Shown here in pieces: positions 44,541-53,180 of a stretch of 64,000 bases of DNA (position 1 is its first letter; every line of letters starts with the position of its first letter). Origin of the DNA: Phellopilus nigrolimitatus. Its lineage: Eukaryota > Basidiomycota > Agaricomycetes > Hymenochaetales > Hymenochaetaceae. The notes below the pieces were generated by a model. That model saw only the letters and a program-made list of their open reading frames with translations. It ran no database searches and was not told the origin of the DNA. The DNA lies in assembly GCA_021029095.1 (NCBI GenBank), contig JAJOHG010000036.1:186001-250000 (forward strand), read 5' to 3'. Both the position numbers and the translations under genes were made by a program.

Positions 44541-44871
44541 TATTGGATATAGTATGATCTTGGACACTTTATTTCCTTTTATTATTTTGCGTACCAGGTG
44601 ACTTGAACTCCTGACTTGTTGTTCTGCGTCACCTGACATGTTGATGTATTATGTAATGCTTCCCTTGAAGCGGCAGAGTCCATGGATGGTGCTCTCTATC
44701 TTTTGCACTCATCCATTGGACTCAGGCATGTTTAGTTTCTCTAATACATTATCTTTTGCACTCATCCATTGGACTCAGGCATGTTTAGTTTCTCTAATAC
44801 ATTATCTTTTGCACTCATCCATTGGACTCAGGTCACTGTCTGTGTTTGTTGTGAGACCACTCCGCCTCACA
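44541..44871 (+). repeat. Family 1 LTR (5'), 331 bp with extra repeat unit
   Basis: Carries three units containing TTGCACTCATCCATTGGACT, against two in the 3' LTR. Confidence 0.93.
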
Positions 44872-44882
44872 GGTTATGAGCC
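44872..44882 (+). other. Primer-binding site, half-tRNA iMet type
   Basis: GGTTATGAGCC immediately after the LTR; complementary to the initiator tRNA anticodon stem-loop. Confidence 0.7.
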
Positions 44883-45871
44883 TTGCGCTGTAACTTCACA
44901 ACAACGTTCAGTACATCGTCAACAACATCCTCCTTGATTTTCGTTCAAATCAGAGTTGATCTGGTCCCTCTGGAAGAGTTTCTGTCAACTGCAAAGTTCT
45001 GGCTGTTCGGATTGGGCTGTAATCGCAGGGTTGGGTTCTGTGGTGTGTCCGTCGTCTTTGTGTCGATTTTCGTGCCGCCATTCGCACTTGCTGGCACTCT
45101 ACACCCCTCTGCATCCACATCCATCCTTATCATCCTCTCATCTGCACTCTCTGCTTTTCGTCTCATCGCTCGAAATCGGCTGGACGGATCGTGCTGAAAC
45201 TTCGCACGTCGTCTCGTTACTCTGGTCCCACTCGTCGTACCAACGTGTGGCCGATTCGACTTCGAATTGAGGGTGCTGCATTGATTTCGACTTTTGCAGT
45301 CTCTATCTGTCTGTTTGTCTGCTCCCTGCATCGTTTCTGCATAGCAGACTCAGTTCTTGCTCGATCGCTCTGCGATTTTACACACGTGCTCGTGTTCACG
45401 TCGCCTTGGTGTGTGTTGATTTGCGTCTCAATCGCTCCACCCGTTCCCCCTCTGTGTCGCGTTTTGCGCGGTCTGCCAGCTCTGGTACCTGACAGTTCAG
45501 ACCCATTTCATTCCATTTGGTTGTTGTTGGATCAGATAGTCTATTGGTTGTGAAGCTCGACTGCAGGGCCTTAGTTTGCCCTTTGTGACGCTTTTCTAAG
45601 CGTTTACTTAAGCCTAGAGCCTCTCTCATCCAGCGGTGCCTGCGGAGTCTTAACAGACTGACAGACCAGCACTGTCTTGCGACGATTCTGTGTATACCTC
45701 GATCATTTTGGGTGTTTGGAATCTGTTTGGCTGGTATTGACCTGATATCTGCAAATTGCGTAATTCGGCTTGTACACGTTTTCGGCCATCACGCCCCAAC
45801 CGCTTGTCCGTTTGATCCCCGACTTCGCACTCTCACTCGCACCACCATCGTCTACCATCACTCGCATCGTC

Positions 45872-48800
45872 ATGTCCGCATCTACCACCTCCGACTCGCA
45901 ATCGACATTTTCCTTCGCTAAGCTCAATGACAGCAACTATGCGACATGGAAACTCGAAATGCGAGCTGCTCTCCAGGCCAAAACTCTCTGGCGCATCGCT
46001 TCTGGCATTGCGACGAAACCGTCAAAGGCAGAGGAGCAGGAGGCATGGGAGGAGAAATCGGAGCAGGCAGCTGGCTTTATCTACGGAAAACTCGAGCATG
46101 GCATGCAGATCCTGGTTCAGGACGATTTGGGTAACCCAGTGGAGATGCTGAAGAAGCTGAAGGAGCTCAACCAGCAGGACAATGCGGCGTCGCGTTTTAT
46201 TGCCTATGACGAGTTCTTCAGCATTGCCAAAGCTGAGGACGAGTCGCTTACTGCACTCACTGCTCGCGTTGAGGAGTTGTTGCACAAGCTCAGGAATGCG
46301 CGCAGCTCCAAGCTCACCCTTGTCCAGTTCGAGGATGGGCTTGCGTCCATGTGTCTTATCCGCGCCCTCCCAGACAAGTACAAAGCCTTTCGATCTGCCC
46401 TCCTTCTCATGCCTACCTTCACCCTCGAGACGGTCAAGAAAGCATTCTTGCAGGAGCAGAACGCTAGTGGCCCTCGTGCTGCAGACTCTGCACTCGCTCT
46501 CAAGACCTCTACTCCATCCTCCAAATCGACTTCATCGTCCTCCTCCTCGTCTCAGCCTCTTGTCTGCGATTTCTGCGGCATGAAGAACCACCTTGAAGCA
46601 ACTTGCTACAAGCGTCGTGATGCGATGAAGGAGTTGAAGGACAAGAAGAAGAGGGGAGGCAAGGCAAAGGCCAATGCGGCGCAGGAGGATACAGAGTCGA
46701 CTCAGTCTGCTGAGTTTGCTGGCAATGCAAGTACCCATGACTTCACCAATCCCAACTCGCCCCTCCTCTCTGATGCAGGATCTGACTGGATTGTTGATAC
46801 AGGCGCCACTTGCCACATGACACCTCATCGTCATTGGTTCAACCAATATACCCCTAATTGCACACCCATCCGCCTCGCCAACAACGACGTTATTTACTCA
46901 GTTGGAATGGGGACTGTCCGCTTTCAACCAGTGGTCAATGGAAAGAAGGGTCGTCTGCTAGAGTTTGAGCGCGTTCTTCATGTACCAGATCTCAGAAACA
47001 ATCTCCTCTCAGTCCTGTATTTAACTCGTGTCAAATCCTACATTGTCACTATCAAGTCTGATCAGATTCTTTTTCGTCGCAACGGCACTCTCCTCTTCAC
47101 TGCTGCAATCAACACCAACTACGCCGCGTTCCTCAATGGACAAGTTGGGCCCATGACCCAATTCTCTGGCATGGTTAGCACCTGTCCACTCGACTTAACG
47201 CTTTGGCATCGTCGTTTTGCGCACTTGAATCATGGGGATGTCAAGAGACTGATTGATCATGACATGGTTAAGGGGATTATTGTGAAGTCTTTGGAGTCGC
47301 CTGACCCAATCTGCGAGCCTTGCATTGCAGGCAAGCAGCATAGGTCGAATGTCTCAAGACTTGCGTCCCATCGCTCTACTGGTCTGTTGCAGCTGGTCCA
47401 CTCTGATGTGCATGGCCCTCTGCCAGTTCAAACTCGGCATGGTTATCGTTACTGGATCACATTCATTGATGATTACAGTCGGCGCTGGGGAGTCATACCC
47501 CTTAAGAAGAAAAGCGATGCATTTGACGCTTTCAAGCGCTACAAAGCACATGCAGAGAACCAGCTCAACCTGAAGATCAAAGCGACGCGCGATGACAAGG
47601 GAGGGGAGTACATGCCCAAGGCATGGGAGCAATTCTGCATTTCTGAAGGGATTCACCGACAACACACTGTTCGTGATGAACCCCACCAGAATGGAGTAGC
47701 TGAGCGCGCTAATCGCACTTTAGCTGAGGGCATTACCACTATGCTGAACGAAGCACACCTACCTGCCAGTTTCTGGTGGGACGCGGTCAATGCTTTTGTT
47801 CATGTGCACAATCGCTCTCCTACTTCTGCTGTTCAGGGCAAGACGCCCTATGAGCTGTGGCACAATTCCAAGCCGGATGTGTCGCATTTTCGAGTATTTG
47901 GCTGCACCTCCTATGTGCATGTCAAGAAAGATATGCGCAAACAGCTCCAGTCACACACGCAGAAATGCTCTTTTATTGGTTATCCTGAGAACTACAAAGG
48001 CTGGATATTCTGGAACTCCATAACGCGCAAAGAGGTCATTAGTGACTCTGCTCAGTTTGATGAGCGCGTGTTCCCTGGAAACACCAGATCCCCTGTTGAC
48101 TTAAGGGTTCCAACTCCTCCAGAGGCTACAGCTGTGCCGGAACAAGGGGGAGATGGCGATGTGGATGATGTTCCGCCACTTCTTCTCCCTGCTAATCCAC
48201 CAGCTCCTCCTCGTCCTGCCACTCCTCCTCCTCGTCCCCCACCAGCTCCAGTCACTCCTCCCTTTCGTCCTGCACCACCTCCGGTGACTCCAACTCGGCC
48301 TGCTGTAAAGCGCGAGCGAGCTCCATCGGATGTCCCTCCTGACCCTCCTGTGTCCTCTCCCTCTGCTCACCCTCCTCCTGCGAAACGACCTAAGGAACCT
48401 CCTGCTCCCACTCCTGCACCTGAGTCTACACCTGCATCTGAAGTGCCTTCTTGGCCTTCAACGTCCTGGCGCCCTCAGCCACGTCCCTTGCATGGGTACA
48501 GAGATGCAGTGATTAATCCACTTGCAGATTATCCAGGCCGTCGCATTCCTAGGGCTCCAGCTGCACCAGCACCAGCAGCAGCACCTACACCTGAGCCTGT
48601 GATTGAGCGCAGTGACGAGTTAGACATCATGTCTGAGGATGAAATGCAGGCTGAGGCGCTTATGTTTGCTGGACTTATGGACTTTGGGGCAAATGCGGCA
48701 CTTGAGGACTGCTACATCAGTTTTGAGGACGCACACAATCATGTGTTGAAGTCTACAAACTGCTTTGAGCATGTCTTCTCTGCGGAGGTGCGCACCCAGT

Positions 48801-50371
48801 ATGGTCCTGAGCCAGTACACTGGAGGGACATCAAGGGACGCCCTGACGCTTCCCTTTGGGAACAGGCTGCAATGGACGAGTTTATCAGTCTTGTTGAGAA
48901 TGGCACCTTCACCCCAGTCAGACTTCCTTCTGGTCGCAAAACCATTGGCTGTCGGTGGGTGTTCAAACTCAAGCGCAAGGCAGATGGCTCAGTGGACAGG
49001 CACAAGGCGCGACTGGTGGCAAAGGGCTACTCACAGCGCCCTGGCTTAGAGTTTGCACAGGTGTTTGCTCCTACTGCCAAGTGGGCTGCACTTCGCGCTA
49101 TACTGGCCTTGGCTGCAATTGAGGACCTGGAGTTGTTCAGCATTGACATCTCCACTGCGTTTCTCAATGGTGACTTGGATCATGACGTCTACATGGATCA
49201 GCCAGAAGGGTTTGAGGAGTACTATGGCGCCGGCTTTGTGCTTAAGCTTGCTAAGGCGATCTATGGTCTTAAGCAAGCTGGGCGCCAATGGCACAAGAAA
49301 CTCGACTCTGTGTTGAAGGGCATGGGCTTCTCTTTGGTTCGCTGCGACAACAGCATTTGGGTCTACAGACGCGACGATGTGCGCATCATCATCCCAGTCT
49401 ATGTGGATGACATGACTATTGCTGCAAAGTCAAAGGAGCAATTCTTGTTTGTCAAGCGCGAACTTGAAAAGCACTTCAAACTGCGCGACCTCGGCCCTAC
49501 CTCCTTCCTACTTGGCGTCCATATTGAGAGAGACCGCTCAATCCGATCCCTATCCCTATCTCAGCGCCAGTACATCACTGACTTACTTGAGCGCTTTGAA
49601 ATGGCTGGATGCGGCGAGGTTTCCACTCCACTACCAGAAGGCCATCGTCTCAGCAAGTCCATGGGTCCCCTCACTCCAGAAGAGATCGCATTCATGAAGA
49701 CTGTCCCCTACAGGCAGCTGATTGGTGCACTCATGTATCTGGCTGTGGCAACACGTCCTGACATCTCATATGCGGTTGGACTTCTTGCACGCTTCAGTTC
49801 TAATCCTGGTCCTGCTCACTGGAAGGCTGCAAAGCACTTGTGTCGTTACCTTCAGGGTACCAAAGACATGAAGTTGACTTATGCGCCTGACAAGAACTCG
49901 TCTGAATTGTTCACCACATTCACTGACGCGGACCATGGAGGGGATGAGGATGACAGGCGCTCTACAAGCGGCCTGGTGGTTAAGATGGGAACTGGTGCTA
50001 TCAGCTGGGCTAGTCGTCTTCAGACTATTGTCACTCTCTCCACCACTGAAGCGGAATACATCTCTGCTGTTCAGGGTGGTCAGGAGATTATGTGGTTGCG
50101 CAACTTGTTCTCAGAATTTGGCTATGAGTTCAATGCGCCCTCCACACTCTATGTGGACAACCAGTCTGCCCTTGCTGTTGCCAGGAACCCTGAACACCAT
50201 GGTCGGATGAAGCATCTGGACTTGCGGCACTACTGGCTGCGAGATGTGGTTGAGTCGGGTCTTATTGACATTCGCTACCTCCCCACCAAGTCCATGCCGG
50301 CTGACATCATGACCAAGGCGCTCGGACGCGTGAAGGTGATTGAAATGCGTGGCATGCTAGGTCTTCTGTGA
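45872..50371 (+). CDS. Copia Gag-Pol polyprotein, uninterrupted
   Basis: 1,499 residues from MSASTTSDSQ to GMLGLL. Approximate residue positions: Gag 1-230, zinc knuckle 232-245 (CDFCGMKNHLEATC), protease DTGA at about 308, integrase HHCC about 440-500, integrase catalytic D 511 (HSDVHG), D about 573 (TRDDKGGEY) and E about 608 (GVAERANRT), proline-rich spacer about 750-900, RT with YVDDM at about 1176, RNase H with FTDADHGGDEDD at about 1348 and STTEAEYIS at about 1388. The frame is open 34 codons upstream to 45770; MSAS is chosen because it opens Gag homology. Gag and Pol are in one frame with no programmed frameshift, as in plant and Drosophila copia. Confidence 0.94.
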   Translation: MSASTTSDSQSTFSFAKLNDSNYATWKLEMRAALQAKTLWRIASGIATKPSKAEEQEAWEEKSEQAAGFIYGKLEHGMQILVQDDLGNPVEMLKKLKELNQQDNAASRFIAYDEFFSIAKAEDESLTALTARVEELLHKLRNARSSKLTLVQFEDGLASMCLIRALPDKYKAFRSALLLMPTFTLETVKKAFLQEQNASGPRAADSALALKTSTPSSKSTSSSSSSSQPLVCDFCGMKNHLEATCYKRRDAMKELKDKKKRGGKAKANAAQEDTESTQSAEFAGNASTHDFTNPNSPLLSDAGSDWIVDTGATCHMTPHRHWFNQYTPNCTPIRLANNDVIYSVGMGTVRFQPVVNGKKGRLLEFERVLHVPDLRNNLLSVLYLTRVKSYIVTIKSDQILFRRNGTLLFTAAINTNYAAFLNGQVGPMTQFSGMVSTCPLDLTLWHRRFAHLNHGDVKRLIDHDMVKGIIVKSLESPDPICEPCIAGKQHRSNVSRLASHRSTGLLQLVHSDVHGPLPVQTRHGYRYWITFIDDYSRRWGVIPLKKKSDAFDAFKRYKAHAENQLNLKIKATRDDKGGEYMPKAWEQFCISEGIHRQHTVRDEPHQNGVAERANRTLAEGITTMLNEAHLPASFWWDAVNAFVHVHNRSPTSAVQGKTPYELWHNSKPDVSHFRVFGCTSYVHVKKDMRKQLQSHTQKCSFIGYPENYKGWIFWNSITRKEVISDSAQFDERVFPGNTRSPVDLRVPTPPEATAVPEQGGDGDVDDVPPLLLPANPPAPPRPATPPPRPPPAPVTPPFRPAPPPVTPTRPAVKRERAPSDVPPDPPVSSPSAHPPPAKRPKEPPAPTPAPESTPASEVPSWPSTSWRPQPRPLHGYRDAVINPLADYPGRRIPRAPAAPAPAAAPTPEPVIERSDELDIMSEDEMQAEALMFAGLMDFGANAALEDCYISFEDAHNHVLKSTNCFEHVFSAEVRTQYGPEPVHWRDIKGRPDASLWEQAAMDEFISLVENGTFTPVRLPSGRKTIGCRWVFKLKRKADGSVDRHKARLVAKGYSQRPGLEFAQVFAPTAKWAALRAILALAAIEDLELFSIDISTAFLNGDLDHDVYMDQPEGFEEYYGAGFVLKLAKAIYGLKQAGRQWHKKLDSVLKGMGFSLVRCDNSIWVYRRDDVRIIIPVYVDDMTIAAKSKEQFLFVKRELEKHFKLRDLGPTSFLLGVHIERDRSIRSLSLSQRQYITDLLERFEMAGCGEVSTPLPEGHRLSKSMGPLTPEEIAFMKTVPYRQLIGALMYLAVATRPDISYAVGLLARFSSNPGPAHWKAAKHLCRYLQGTKDMKLTYAPDKNSSELFTTFTDADHGGDEDDRRSTSGLVVKMGTGAISWASRLQTIVTLSTTEAEYISAVQGGQEIMWLRNLFSEFGYEFNAPSTLYVDNQSALAVARNPEHHGRMKHLDLRHYWLRDVVESGLIDIRYLPTKSMPADIMTKALGRVKVIEMRGMLGLL

Positions 50372-50390
50372 TTGACAGGCGTGTCAGATC

Positions 50391-50399
50391 AGGGGGGAG
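50391..50399 (+). other. Polypurine tract
   Basis: AGGGGGGAG directly before the 3' LTR. Confidence 0.78.
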
Positions 50400-50677
50400 T
50401 ATTGGATATAGTATGATCTTGGACACTTTATTTCCTTTTATTATTTTGCGTACCAGGTGACTTGAACTCCTGACTTGTTGTTCTGCGCCACCTGACATGT
50501 TGATGTATTATGTAATGCTTCCCTTGAAGCGGCAGAGTCCATGGATGGTGCTCTCTATCTTTTGCACTCATCCATTGGACTCAGGCATGTTTAGTTTCTC
50601 TAATACATTATCTTTTGCACTCATCCATTGGACTCAGGTCACTGTCTGTGTTTGTTGTGAGACCACTCCGCCTCACA
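50400..50677 (+). repeat. Family 1 LTR (3')
   Basis: 278 bp, TATTGG to CCTCACA, followed by TSD AGGGG. Confidence 0.94.
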
Positions 50678-50682
50678 AGGGG

Positions 50683-50897
50683 AGCTTAAATCGTTTCAAT
50701 TCACTTGAATTCGGTTCATATACAAGCCCGTTTAACCTACACTGTCTCGAGACAATTTCTCTGTGAATTCAACTGTGTTTTCCTTACGCACGCACGCACT
50801 CTGCCGACGTTTTGCGATTTTTCGCACACCACTTTGATTTGCTGATAAGCCATCACCCTCCTCATCCATTCCCATTGTTCCCCTGTCTACTACTGCC
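50683..50897 (+). other. Family 2 5' leader, second part
   Basis: Continuation of the family 2 leader after the nested element, up to the Gag start at 50898. Confidence 0.7.
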
Positions 50898-51613
50898 ATG
50901 TCTCCGCCATCTAAACTCTTCGATTTCGACAAGCTCACCTCTTCCAACTACGCCTCATGGGCTGGGAACATGAAGGCCGCATTTCGCGCCTCTCATTCTT
51001 GGAAGCTTGTCTCTGGCGTTGAGAAGCGTCCCAGGGATATTCCTGGTCGAGCTGCTGTCGCTGCTGACGCTGCTACTGGTGCTCCAGCCATCCCAGCTGT
51101 CTCCCCCATCACTGCTGATCCTGCGAAGGTTGAAGCCTGGGATGACAAGGAGTTGCGCGATGCGAAGTACACTCTGGAAACTCTGGATGATGAACTTGGT
51201 TCAGTTGCACTCATTCGTGCTTTGCGACGCGATGAGTTCAGCAACCTGCGATCGGCGCTAGTCTTGACGACGGAACTGACAATGGAGGACATGAAGGAGG
51301 TGCTCATCGCTGAAGAAGCGCAGTCCAAACAGTCGGAATCCTCTCTCGCCATGGTGGCTGCTACCAAGCCGGCTCAGCCGGTGAAGTGCGCCTTCTGCGA
51401 TAAGGACAACCATTCGACGGACACATGCTATGCGATGCAGCGGGCAAAGGAAGAACGGAAGGAGGAGAAGAAGGAGAAGAAGAAGGGAAGGAGAGGCAAG
51501 GGAAGCGCAAATACGGCTGATGCGAAGGAAACGACCTCCACTAACACTCAGCCGGCGCAAGCGCAATCTGCACAAAATGCAAGTACTACCCCTGACTTCA
51601 CCGACCCCACCTC

Positions 51614-51804
51614 TATTAGCAACATAAGTGAAAACAATGCCCAGAGTTGGGATTGAACCAACAACCTCCCAGTTCTGTACTGGTAGCTCTAACCATCGAG
51701 CTATCAGCCATTGGTATCATTGAGGAGTCTAGGGTTCATACCTAGTGCACACAATGTATGATATGAATCAATGATTGATAAGCAATGGATTATATTATCC
51801 AACA
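51614..51804 (-). mobile_element. 191-bp tRNA-like mobile element, copy B
   Basis: Reverse-complement copy of 41116-41306 with no difference seen. Flanked by ACCTC at 51609-51613 and 51805-51809. Removing it and one TSD restores the family 2 reading frame (DFTDPTSPLLSN), which confirms both boundaries to the base. Confidence 0.88.
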
Positions 51805-52749
51805 ACCTCTCCCCTGCTTTCCAATGTACCTTCTAACTGGAACACAGACACAGGCGCCACTTCTCATATGACACCACATCGTCATTGGTTCACCACTTAT
51901 ACCCCTCATCGCACACCCGTCCATCTCGCCAACAACACAATTGTCTATTCGGCTGGATTGGGAAATGTGCGTTTTCAGCCAATGGTGAATGGGAAGGAAT
52001 TGCGTCCATTAGAATTTTCTCGTGTTCTTCATGTTCCAGCTCTCCAAAATAATCTCATCTCAGTCTTGTATTTAACGCGAAACAAGAACATGTCTGTTCT
52101 CATTGAGCGTGATCGACTATTCTTCCGTGATGCCAACAAGCACACTATTCTGACTGCGACTGTCAATGACCACAATGCGGTGTTCCTTGACGGCAGGGTG
52201 ATGCCCTTGACTCAGTTTGCTGGTCTGGCTAGCACCTGTCCTCTGGACTTGACGCGGTGGCATCGTCGCTTTGCCCATCTCAACCATGATGATGTTCGAC
52301 TACTTATTCGGGATGAACTGGCCACTGGGGTTGTCATAAAATCAACAGACACTCCAGACCCTATTTGCGAACCATGCATTCATGGCAAGCAGGCCCATGA
52401 AGATATCCCTAAGTCAGTTTCAATTTGTCGCACTGCTTTACTTGAACTTGTTCACTCTGACGTCCATGGCCCATTGCCTAAGGCGAAAGGGTGGGAGTAC
52501 TGGATTACGTTCATCTGTGACGCCTCTCGCTTCTGGGTTGTTGTCCCTCTCAAGCAAAAGAGTGATGCCTTTGATGCCTTTGTGCGTTTCAAGGCCTATG
52601 CTGAGAACCAACTTGGAGTGAAGATCAAGATGACTCGTGATGACAAGGGAGGGGAGTACATGTCCACCAAGTGGATTCAATACTGCGAAGAACATGGCAT
52701 CCATCGCCAACACACTTTGCGCGCTGAGCCACACCAGAATGGGATAGCA

Positions 52750-53180
52750 TAGGGCATACCACGAGTCGATCCCCGGGTTGACCCGGACCTGTTGGCGGAT
52801 CTACCCGTGACCCAAAATCCTCAACCCGGACCCGGCATGACCTGGACCCGTTGGGACACGGATCTACGGGTCACCAAATTCCCACGGTTCCAGATCACGG
52901 AGGTCACGGGTTTGTTCACAGCTCCCTGCGGGTCTTTACTGATTATAAAATTATATTAGGTTGTTGAATGAATAAGTTACAAGTATGCAAGTTGATACAT
53001 ACAACATATGTACAATATACAAATGAATGAACCGGCGAAAAATATACCTATGAACTACCCACGGGTATTGTAAAAGTACAAATTCTCAACCCGGACCCGT
53101 GACAATCCGTTTCCCACGGATCTGCAGTCCAGGTCGGGTCACGGGTTTCCACGGGTTCTAGGGACTCGTGGTATGCCCTA
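52750..53180. mobile_element. hAT-type MITE, 431 bp
   Basis: Perfect 18-bp TIRs TAGGGCATACCACGAGTC and an 8-bp TSD GGATAGCA (52742-52749 and 53181-53188). TIR start (TAGGG) and 8-bp TSD are hAT superfamily traits. The subterminal 100-150 bp on each side are dense in ACCCGGACC-type motifs; the AT-rich centre has no coding capacity. Removal restores the family 2 integrase frame (NGIAERANRT). Confidence 0.92.

Larger units (their letters stand above)
44541..50677 (+). mobile_element. Family 1 Ty1/copia retrotransposon, full length, plus strand
   Basis: 6,137 bp flanked by AGGGG on both sides (44536-44540, 50678-50682). It contains a 5' LTR, primer-binding site, leader of about 990 bp, intact Gag-Pol ORF, polypurine tract and 3' LTR, and looks potentially autonomous. 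The 5' LTR is 331 bp because it has three 53-bp repeat units instead of two. Confidence 0.94.
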
